A DNA stretch of 48,726 nt from the NCBI GenBank assembly GCA_025351745.1, contig JANXVI010000039.1:1-48726 (forward strand), written 5' to 3'. A program made the translations under genes and the position numbers. Of this stretch, positions 9,101 through 15,306 are shown piece by piece. The number at the start of each line of letters is the position of its first letter. The first letter of the stretch is position 1. The stretch comes from Rhodoferax sp. (lineage in GTDB: Bacteria; Pseudomonadota; Gammaproteobacteria; Burkholderiales; Burkholderiaceae_C). Below the pieces are notes generated by a model that was not told the origin of the DNA, did no database searches, and was given only the letters and a program-made list of their open reading frames with translations.

Positions 9101-9257
9101 GGGCTTGGCCACGGGTGGCCGCTATATTGGCGGCGTGGAGTTCAAGGATGCGGGTGGCGGGGTACAAGCGGCAACCGTATTGCGCGTGGACACCACCGGA
9201 GCCGCACCGTTGGCCTTTACCGAGCGGGCCGTGTCGACCAAGAAACTGGGGCGCTAA
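6123..9257 (+). CDS. Secreted S8 subtilisin-like serine protease with PA and Fn3-like domains
   Basis: A 1044-residue protease with a signal peptide (about 1-25, ending SAFAQS), an I9-type propeptide (TYIVQLAAEP), and the subtilase catalytic triad: Asp about 169 in IGVVDGGIWP, His about 265 in GHGSHTSST and Ser about 605 in GTSMSSPHVAG. A PA domain is inserted before the Ser (about 430-540, GKVVICTRGTIARTDKS). After the catalytic domain comes an Fn3-like domain (VVTRKVTNVGAGAATYS) and a C-terminal beta domain. The layout resembles cucumisin-like subtilases. The GTG start at 6123 has AAGGA six bases upstream; an ATG at 6132 is the alternative. It likely shares a transcript with the upstream PEP-CTERM-like gene, and a terminator follows at 9318. 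Confidence 0.9.
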   Translation: MTPMKLRFTPLTALLLLGMSTSAFAQSRATYIVQLAAEPVASYTGTVPGYSATLPAPGTRLNTRSAAALAYRGYLDAQQTSVTSLIVGAPIVARYSTVYNGFAARLTPAEVQALKSSPLVVEVFADEARKLETISTPAFLGLSTPGGVWSQTIAGLALKGEDIIIGVVDGGIWPESPSYADRVNGGTPVFGSGSLAYGPPPAGWSGTCVAGEGFTPATHCNNKLIGAQYFNAGFLASGNTKHWTEFFSPRDSVAGATGHGGHGSHTSSTAGGNSGAPVTLGGISVGTASGIAPRARIAAYKVCYTYVNATAEDGTGSQNSCFTSDSVSAIDKAVADGVNVINYSISGSQTSVNDPVEQAFLRATNAGVFVAASAGNSGPAVAVAHVGPWLTTVAASTHDRALSANATLGNGAVYTGASFNAVALPATPAIRAEDAGLPGADATQLRLCYLSPAVLDPAKVAGKVVICTRGTIARTDKSAAVKAAGGVGMVLADNGAGLVADVHTIPSVHVNATDGAAIKAYAQAGDGTVAIGTYFNAGKPAPVMAGFSSRGPNAGDANMLKPDLTAPGVDIIATVTPGLTNAERDAVANGTFVPPADWSSYQGTSMSSPHVAGLAALLKQAHPTWSPAAIKSALMTTTIPTLNDGLAGEQNGLLPWSQGAGHVVPGKALDPGLVYDNGKVEFIRYQCNVNKPAVTPASDCITYGTLDQTYNFNLPSITVGAVVGNTVVTRKVTNVGAGAATYSATASVPGFTTVVTPSSLTLAPGETKSFTVTLTGAGVADGQWAYGSLVWSDGTHVVRSPVTARTGKTIQAPAGITATTVSGNRLITLTTNFNGRITANKGGMKPVTVGSVASLAPGAPSAATLKAACVAGVDTASIKVYPFVLPVGTIVARFETRDADVGTVGDDNDLIIVSPSGASVYSGNDGSNEAVQVVSPTPGTYRVCVAAYGGAAAMTHKLSSWVVTAADASSSFNVFLPSTVYAGSTATAGLMWSGLATGGRYIGGVEFKDAGGGVQAATVLRVDTTGAAPLAFTERAVSTKKLGR

Positions 9258-9317
9258 GCCAATGTTCTGATCGAAGCGGGGCTCCACGCAGTTGGGGTCC
9301 CGTGGATCACACCCGCA

Positions 9318-9349
9318 AGGGCTGCAGACGCAAGTTTGCAGCCCTTTTT
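9318..9349 (+). terminator. Rho-independent terminator after the subtilase gene
   Basis: A perfect 9-bp stem AGGGCTGCA / TGCAGCCCT with a 10-base loop is followed by a run of five to six T. It lies about 60 bases after the subtilase stop and before the convergent lipoprotein gene. Confidence 0.85.
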
Positions 9350-9395
9350 CTATTGCGCAGTTGTGAGAGAAGGGGCAAACAAGAACCGTCGACCG

Positions 9396-9833
9396 TCAGT
9401 TGTCCACGTTTGGGGTCTTCTTCAACACACAACGCTGGGCTTGGCACACCGCGCCCGGGTCGGCAAGGTATAGGCAGGTGGAGGCCATACCCGAATCGGT
9501 TTGGCGGCCGCGTTGCGACGTCGCCAGTTGCTCCGCCAGACCATGCAGGCGTTCACCCGTTTCACCACCCGTTTGCGTGGACCATGCCCGCCATGCCGCG
9601 GGGCCGCCGCAGGAACGGGAACCGATGCCTACCGTGCGGCATTGGGCATCGGAGCTGCAGGGTGCTTGACCTATGGTGGCGTTGATTTGTGCCAGGACGG
9701 CTGCTTCCGCCGCCCGCCCGTCCAACGGTGCCCCGGCTTGGCTAGGGTCCGGTGCTGCAGCGGTGCAAGCAGCCATTCCCAGCAGCGTGCAAAGAACCAG
9801 GGCGTATCGACAGACAAGGGGTGGGCGGTCCAT
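9396..9833 (-). CDS. Small Cys-containing lipoprotein, function unknown
   Basis: A 145-residue protein with an N-terminal hydrophobic segment and lipobox GMAAC, making Cys23 the likely lipidated residue. The mature part has four further cysteines in a conserved-looking pattern (APCSSDAQCRTVGIG, SRSCGG, STCLYL, AVCQAQRC), suggesting disulfides in the periplasm. I do not recognise a named family. It lies 89 bases downstream of ackA on the same strand, so it could be read from that operon or from its own promoter, and it is convergent with the subtilase gene. Confidence 0.65.
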   Translation of the reverse strand: MDRPPLVCRYALVLCTLLGMAACTAAAPDPSQAGAPLDGRAAEAAVLAQINATIGQAPCSSDAQCRTVGIGSRSCGGPAAWRAWSTQTGGETGERLHGLAEQLATSQRGRQTDSGMASTCLYLADPGAVCQAQRCVLKKTPNVDN

Positions 9834-9922
9834 GGCGGAGTCTTTCTCGTGCAGGCGTTAACACATAAGTGAGCACAGTATGCGTCGACTCCAATTCCCA
9901 CATAGTCCACTGGCGCGCGCAC

Positions 9923-11113
9923 TCAACCACCCATCCCCAAAACGGCGACTGCGGCTTGTGCAGCGATGCGGCCTTCGTCGGTGGGGATCATCCAGACTTC
10001 TACGGAGCTGCCCTGCGCGTGCAATCTTGCGGCTGCATCCATGCTTGCGTGGGCATTGCATTCAGTATCCAGCCGGATGCCGAGGAAAGCCAATTGCTGG
10101 CACACCACTGCGCGCAGCACCGCATCGTGCTCACCAATGCCACCGGTGAAAACCAGTGCGTCCAGCCCGCCCAGGCAGGCGGCCATGGCGCCCGCTTCGC
10201 GGATCACGCGGTAGGTGAACATCTGGATGGCAAGGCGCGCGCGCGGTGTGTCTGCAGCACGCAGTTGCCGCATGTCGGCAGAGAGGCCCGAAACCCCCAG
10301 CAGACCACTGTGGCGGTACAGCAGGTCCTCCAACCTGGCACGATCCCACCCTTGCCCCAGCAGGTGCAGCAGAACCCCCGCGTCCAGCGAACCGCAGCGG
10401 GTACCCATCATGAGCCCATCGAGCGCTGAAAAGCCCATGCTGGTGGCGCGGCTGTGGCCATCAAGCGCACCACACAGGCTCGCGCCATTTCCCAGATGCG
10501 CCATCACCACGCGCCCCTTGGCGCGCGGGGTTAACCGGGCCAGGCATTGCATGACATATTGGTAGGAAAGGCCGTGAAACCCATAGCGGCGCACACCTTG
10601 GTCGGCCAGGGTGTGTGGCAGTGCAAAGGCGTATTCGACCTCTGGCATGCTGGCATGGAAGGCGGTGTCAAAGCAGGCAACTTGCAGCAATGCAGGAAAC
10701 GCCACTGCAAACGCACGGATGCCGGCGACGTTGTGCGGCTGGTGCAAGGGCGCCAATGGCGAAAAACCCTCCAGGGCCTGCAGCACCTTTGCATCCACAC
10801 GCACCGGCTGCCCGTAAACACCCCCACCATGCACCACCCGGTGTGCAATGGCGCGCAGGTCTTGCCCGGCAGCGGCTTCCTGCAACAGGTTTTGCAGCGC
10901 GCGCAAGGCGCATGCAAATGGCTCTTCACCATGGCACGGCAATTCGGTTTGCGTGGCGCTGCCATTGGCTGCCCAGCGCAACAGCAGAGGGCCTTGCGTG
11001 GCCAGGCCATCCACACTGCCGGACAGCAGTGCCGCCCCGTCGGGATCGCTGTCAGCAGGGTACAGAGCAAATTTCAGTGTGGACGAACCTGCGTTGACTG
11101 CAAGCACCGTCAT
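9923..11113 (-). CDS. ackA: Acetate kinase
   Basis: A 396-residue protein that interconverts acetyl phosphate plus ADP with acetate plus ATP. Signatures include the N-terminal NAGSSTLKFALYP, FDTAFHASMP, GFHGLSYQYV, AHLGNGASLCG and the late FTGGIGEHDAVLR. Length matches the family (about 400). Its ATG overlaps the stop of the upstream maoC-pta gene by four bases (ATGA), so the two are translationally coupled and form a Pta-Ack pair: acetyl- or acyl-CoA to acyl phosphate to acid with ATP gain. The operon fabI-phaC-maoC/pta-ackA links this to PHA and fermentation-type carbon flow. Confidence 0.95.
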   Translation of the reverse strand: MTVLAVNAGSSTLKFALYPADSDPDGAALLSGSVDGLATQGPLLLRWAANGSATQTELPCHGEEPFACALRALQNLLQEAAAGQDLRAIAHRVVHGGGVYGQPVRVDAKVLQALEGFSPLAPLHQPHNVAGIRAFAVAFPALLQVACFDTAFHASMPEVEYAFALPHTLADQGVRRYGFHGLSYQYVMQCLARLTPRAKGRVVMAHLGNGASLCGALDGHSRATSMGFSALDGLMMGTRCGSLDAGVLLHLLGQGWDRARLEDLLYRHSGLLGVSGLSADMRQLRAADTPRARLAIQMFTYRVIREAGAMAACLGGLDALVFTGGIGEHDAVLRAVVCQQLAFLGIRLDTECNAHASMDAAARLHAQGSSVEVWMIPTDEGRIAAQAAVAVLGMGG

Positions 11114-12519
11114 AGACGCGTCTTGCGGTTGTGGTGCGCAACGAGCTTGGCCAGCAACGCCGAGGCAATGCGGGCAGACGCGCCGTCGGCACGGCTGGTG
11201 AGTGCAATGGGCACCCGCGCGCCCAGCACAATTCCCGCCGACGTTGCGCCACCCAAGTATTGCAGTTGTTTACCCAGCATGTTGCCCGACTCCAGATCGG
11301 GCACCACCAGAATGTCGGCATCACCCGCCACGTCGGATGCAATGTGTTTGATGCTGGCAGCGTGCGCTGAGATGGCATTGTCATAAGCCAGCGGCCCGTC
11401 CAGCAGCGCGCCGACAATCTGGCCGCGCTGGGCCATCTTGCACAAGGCGGCAGCGTCCAGCGTCGACGGAATGGCGGGGTTGATGGTTTCAACGGCCGAC
11501 AAAATGGCCACCTTTGGTAAGGCTATGCCCATCACTTGCGCAAACACAATCGCGTTTTGCACAATGTCGGCTTTTTCTGCCAATGTGGGGCGAATGTTCA
11601 GGGCCGCGTCGGTCAGAAACAAGGGCTTGGCATAAGTTGGCACGTCAAACCGGAACACGTGCGACATGCGTCGCTCGGTGCGCAATGCCACCAGGGTGAC
11701 GACCGCATGAATCAGCTCATCGGTGTGCAGGCTGCCCTTCATCAAGGCCTGCACGCGGTTGTCGGCGGCCATCAAGGCTGCAGTCTCGGCGGCTGCGTGG
11801 CTGTGGGGCACCGACTCGATGGTGATGCCGCTGATGTCAATGCCGTGTTCGTGGGCCAGATCACGCAGCCGTGCTTCGGGGCCAATGAGCACCGGATCAA
11901 TCAGCCCCAGGCGCGCGGCCTCCATGGCGCCCTGCAGCGAATCCGCATCGCACGGGTGCACCACGCCGCAGCGCACGGGCGCCAGCCCATCACCCAGTGC
12001 CAGCAAGGCACGCAGGCGTGCTTCGGGGTCAAATAACTGGATCTGCGGCACCTGCACTTGCAGCCGACGCACCCGCTGCGTCGGCGCCAGCACCCGGGCC
12101 ATGCCAAAGAGCACCCGCTCGCTGCGCTGGTTTTGTACCTGGCAGTCCAGCTCGACGCTCTTTTTCTCATCGTTTTTGGCAGTCACGGTGACGGTCACGG
12201 TCAACGTGTCCCCCAACCGCACCGGCCGCGTGAAGTGCAGCGCCTGCTCCATGTAGATGGTGCCCGGGCCGGGAAACACCGTGCCCAACAATGCAGAGAT
12301 CAGCGCACCACCCCACATGCCATGCGCAATCACACCATGGAACAAGGTGGCATCGGCATAGGCCGGGTCCAGGTGGGCGGGATTGGTGTCGCCCGACACG
12401 GCGGCAAACGCGCGGATGTCTTCCAGCGTGAGGGTGCGCACGGTACGCGCACTTTGCCCCAGGCGGATCTCGTTGTAGGTGACGTTGTCGGTGTACTCGG
12501 GGGTGGCAACGGCTTGCAT
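11110..12519 (-). CDS. Bifunctional MaoC-like enoyl-CoA hydratase / phosphate acetyltransferase
   Basis: A 469-residue fusion. The N-terminal hot-dog MaoC domain (about 1-150) carries the R-specific hydratase signature AAVSGDTNPAHLDPAYAD and GMWGGALISALLG. The C-terminal part (about 165-469) is a phosphate acetyl/butyryltransferase, with VKIAILSAVE-like TPs and DILVVPDLESGNMLGKQL near the end. It would make (R)-3-hydroxyacyl-CoA and/or convert acyl-CoA to acyl phosphate for the overlapping acetate kinase. The track start (12546) overlaps phaC; the ATG at 12519 has AAGGA nine bases upstream and is preferred. It lies 16 bases after phaC and overlaps ackA by four bases. Confidence 0.9.
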   Translation of the reverse strand: MQAVATPEYTDNVTYNEIRLGQSARTVRTLTLEDIRAFAAVSGDTNPAHLDPAYADATLFHGVIAHGMWGGALISALLGTVFPGPGTIYMEQALHFTRPVRLGDTLTVTVTVTAKNDEKKSVELDCQVQNQRSERVLFGMARVLAPTQRVRRLQVQVPQIQLFDPEARLRALLALGDGLAPVRCGVVHPCDADSLQGAMEAARLGLIDPVLIGPEARLRDLAHEHGIDISGITIESVPHSHAAAETAALMAADNRVQALMKGSLHTDELIHAVVTLVALRTERRMSHVFRFDVPTYAKPLFLTDAALNIRPTLAEKADIVQNAIVFAQVMGIALPKVAILSAVETINPAIPSTLDAAALCKMAQRGQIVGALLDGPLAYDNAISAHAASIKHIASDVAGDADILVVPDLESGNMLGKQLQYLGGATSAGIVLGARVPIALTSRADGASARIASALLAKLVAHHNRKTRL

Positions 12520-12535
12520 GGGGATGGATCCTTGT

Positions 12536-14344
12536 TCAATCGGCATGGCGGACCATCACATAGGTGCCTGGTGCATCGCACAAGGAGGCTTCCGCAGGAA
12601 TGGCGCGGGCAGACACACGCTTGCCCGAGCGTGCTTGTAGCCACTGGTCCAACGCTTCCCACCACGAGCCTTCGTGCCGGGGCGCCGCGGCCTGCCAAGC
12701 TGCGGGCTCGGTCCAGCCGTGGCCTGCTTCAACGCTGGCCATTTGGTAGCTGCGCTTGGGATGCCCGGGCTCGGACACAATGCCTGCGTTGTGGCCACCC
12801 GCAGCAAGGATGAAGGTGGTGTGCACGTCGGTCAGCCGGTGGATTTTGTAAACGGAAGTCCACGGGCACACGTGGTCGCGCACGGTGCCCACCACCAGCA
12901 TGGGTGCCTTGATGTCTGTGAGGTCTACCTCCACGCCGCCACAATGGAACTGGCCCGTTGCTAGCGCGTTGTGCAGAAACAACTGGTCCAGGTACTCCGA
13001 GTGCATGCGCGCGGGCAGGCGGGTCACGTCGGCATTCCAGGCCATCATGTCGTTGCCCACTTCGTCTTGCCCCAGCAAATAGCGCCGCGTGTTGCGTGAC
13101 CAGATCAGGTCGCGGGAATTGAGAAACTGGAAAGTGCCCGCCATTTGCCGGCCCGAAAGAAAACCGGTACGTGCCATCTGCGCCTGCAGGGTCTTAACCT
13201 GGTCTTTGTCAATGAAGACACCCATTTCTCCTGGCTCAGAAAAGTCGGTCAATGCAGCCAGCAGGCTCACGCTGGCCAGCTCGGGGAAACGACCACGCTC
13301 GGCCGCGGTGCCATCGCCCCGGCCCAGACGGGCCGCTGCAATCGACAACAAGGTGCCCCCCAGGCAATAGCCCATGGCGTGGATCCGCGCTGCACCGGTT
13401 CCCTCGCGAATGGCGGCCATCGCGTCAAAAACGCCCATGCGCACGTAGTCGTCCAGACCCAGGTCGCGGTCGCTCGCATCGGGGTTGCGCCAGGACACCA
13501 TAAACACGGTGTAGCCCTTGCCCACCAGGTAGCGCACCATGGAGTTGCCGGGCGACAGGTCCAGGATGTAGTACTTCATGATGCACGATGGCACGATCAG
13601 AACCGGCTCGGCAACAACCGTGTCGGTGGTCGGTGCGTACTGGATCAATTCGATCAAGTGGTTGCGAAACACCACGTTGCCGGGTGTCACGGCCACGTTT
13701 TTCCCCACCACATAAACCTGCGAAGCCGCTTCAGTCGGGCCGGTCTGCATACGTTCGCGCTGCTGCTGTGCGGCGTCTTGCAGAAAGCTCTGGTAGCCCT
13801 TGATCCAGCTCTGCCCCAGCGTTGAAATGCCCAGCTTCAAAACTTCCGGGTTGGTCAATGGATAGTTGCTAGGAGCCAGCGCGTCCATCATTTGGCGGGT
13901 ATAGAAACGCAGCATCTGCTGGTGGTGCCCAGACATGCCCTCGGCCTCTGCAGCCTCTTGCCACCACGCGTCACAGGCTTGAAAAGTCGCCTTGAACACA
14001 TTGAAAGGCCACTGGCTCCAGCCATCACCATCAAAGCGGTGGTCCGACTCCACAGGGGCTGCGGCCGCGCCAGACGAGTCCGTACGCAGCTTGCCGGCAA
14101 TTTGCGTCGGGATTGTCAAGGCCTTGTGCATGAGCGCCATTTTCCGTGCGGGAGAGGCTGCAAGGTGCACGGCCCAGTCGCCGTAAGCCTGCGCCAATGC
14201 GGTGGGCGACAAGCCCATGCTGCCGCGTGCCAGCAGCGCGCGAAGCCAGGACTGCAGCGCGGAGTCGGCGTCCAGGTTGTGGTTCGGCCGGTGTGATGAA
14301 TCGGTGGCTGGGGGGGGCGTTTTGGAGGATGTCATATTGCGCAT
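12536..14344 (-). CDS. phaC: Poly(3-hydroxyalkanoate) synthase
   Basis: About 602 residues. It polymerises (R)-3-hydroxyacyl-CoA on the surface of PHA granules. The alpha/beta-hydrolase nucleophile motif is G-Y-C-L-G-G with Cys about 327 (the lipase box with Cys in place of Ser), and the late catalytic His is in AAGGHNAGIV. The N-terminal PhaC domain includes NVFKATFQACDAWW. The track start is a GTG at 14368; ATGs at 14344 and 14335 are equally possible and none has a clear SD, so the start is uncertain by up to 11 residues. fabI ends 27 bases upstream and maoC-pta starts 16 bases downstream, giving a PHA operon with its own hydratase. Confidence 0.92.
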   Translation of the reverse strand: MRNMTSSKTPPPATDSSHRPNHNLDADSALQSWLRALLARGSMGLSPTALAQAYGDWAVHLAASPARKMALMHKALTIPTQIAGKLRTDSSGAAAAPVESDHRFDGDGWSQWPFNVFKATFQACDAWWQEAAEAEGMSGHHQQMLRFYTRQMMDALAPSNYPLTNPEVLKLGISTLGQSWIKGYQSFLQDAAQQQRERMQTGPTEAASQVYVVGKNVAVTPGNVVFRNHLIELIQYAPTTDTVVAEPVLIVPSCIMKYYILDLSPGNSMVRYLVGKGYTVFMVSWRNPDASDRDLGLDDYVRMGVFDAMAAIREGTGAARIHAMGYCLGGTLLSIAAARLGRGDGTAAERGRFPELASVSLLAALTDFSEPGEMGVFIDKDQVKTLQAQMARTGFLSGRQMAGTFQFLNSRDLIWSRNTRRYLLGQDEVGNDMMAWNADVTRLPARMHSEYLDQLFLHNALATGQFHCGGVEVDLTDIKAPMLVVGTVRDHVCPWTSVYKIHRLTDVHTTFILAAGGHNAGIVSEPGHPKRSYQMASVEAGHGWTEPAAWQAAAPRHEGSWWEALDQWLQARSGKRVSARAIPAEASLCDAPGTYVMVRHAD

Positions 14345-14371
14345 GGATAACGGTTGGGGGGGCAGCACAAC

Positions 14372-15154
14372 TCAAGCGACCGCGTGGCAACCGGCATCGA
14401 CATAAATCGTTTGCCCTGTCATGCCAGATGCTGCATTGCTGCACAAGAAGGCGGTCAGGCTGCCTATTTCTTCAAGGGTCACCAGACGACCCAACGGAGA
14501 CTTGCTGCGGGCATGCGCCATCAGGGCATCAAAGTCTTCGATGCCCGATGCCGCTCGGGTCAAGATTGGCCCTGGCGACACCGCGTGCACGCGAATGCCC
14601 TTGGGACCCAACTCCAGCGCCATGTAGCGCACCAAAGATTCCAGCGCCGCCTTGACCGGCCCCATGAGCCCGTAGTGGGCAATGGCCTCGGCCGCGCCCT
14701 GGTAGCTCATGGTCACCAGGCTGCCGCCTTGTGGCATGTGAGGCAAACAAAACTGGGCCAGGTGCGCAAACGAATGGCACGACACCTCCATCGCACGGGT
14801 GAAGCCAGCTGCGGAGCTGTTCACCACGTCTCCGTGCAGGTCTTCCAGCGGCGCCCAGGCAATCGAGTGCACCACGCAATCGAGTTGGCCCAGATGGCCA
14901 CTCGCTTTCTCGACCAGTGCTGCAATATCTCCCGGTGTTTCGACATTGCAGGTGTACAGCGGGACACCCAGTTCGGCTGCCAGCGGCGCAACGCTTTGGT
15001 AGGCCCGTTCGTTCAGGCACGAGAGCACCAATTCCGCGCCTGAGCGGTGCATCTCGCGGGCACAACCCCAGGCAATGCTGTGCGCGTTGGCCAAACCGAC
15101 GATCAGTGCCTTTTTGCCGGCCAGGAGCGGCACGTTGCTGTACAAATTTGTCAT
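14372..15154 (-). CDS. fabI: Enoyl-[acyl-carrier-protein] reductase, FabI type
   Basis: A 260-residue SDR enzyme. Signatures are the FabI nucleotide site KALIVGLANAHSIAWG, VHSIAWAP, the Tyr/Lys-type active region SYQGAAEAIAHYGLMGPVKAALE and the C-terminal MTGQTIYVDAGCHA. It reduces enoyl-ACP with NAD(P)H; beside phaC and a MaoC hydratase it could be a second, condition-specific FabI. The track start at 15220 adds 22 unrelated residues; ATG 15154 (MTNLYSNVPLL) matches the family. A candidate FNR/ANR operator lies 100 bases upstream. It is the first gene of the phaC operon. Confidence 0.88.
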   Translation of the reverse strand: MTNLYSNVPLLAGKKALIVGLANAHSIAWGCAREMHRSGAELVLSCLNERAYQSVAPLAAELGVPLYTCNVETPGDIAALVEKASGHLGQLDCVVHSIAWAPLEDLHGDVVNSSAAGFTRAMEVSCHSFAHLAQFCLPHMPQGGSLVTMSYQGAAEAIAHYGLMGPVKAALESLVRYMALELGPKGIRVHAVSPGPILTRAASGIEDFDALMAHARSKSPLGRLVTLEEIGSLTAFLCSNAASGMTGQTIYVDAGCHAVA

Positions 15155-15253
15155 GCATTCTTTAAGGATGGAAATAGGTTGGAGGAATTCTCCAAGTACG
15201 CCACGACGGCCCCGTGACAATCAAGGCGTAGACCTCCCTAACTTCGCTCGCCC

Positions 15254-15267
15254 TTGATCCAGGTCAA
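15254..15267 (-). promoter_or_regulatory. Candidate FNR/ANR-type operator upstream of fabI-phaC-maoC/pta-ackA
   Basis: TTGATCCAGGTCAA on the plus strand (TTGACCTGGATCAA on the minus strand) matches the TTGAT-N4-ATCAA consensus at nine of ten defined positions. It sits in the 152-base gap between mgtA and fabI, about 100 bases upstream of the fabI start, a position that allows an activator site and a long leader. Family knowledge: FNR/ANR activates under low oxygen. Confidence 0.6.
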
Positions 15268-15306
15268 GTCCGGGTCGTGGTTCGGCCAATCGGTTGTGCG
15301 GTTTGG

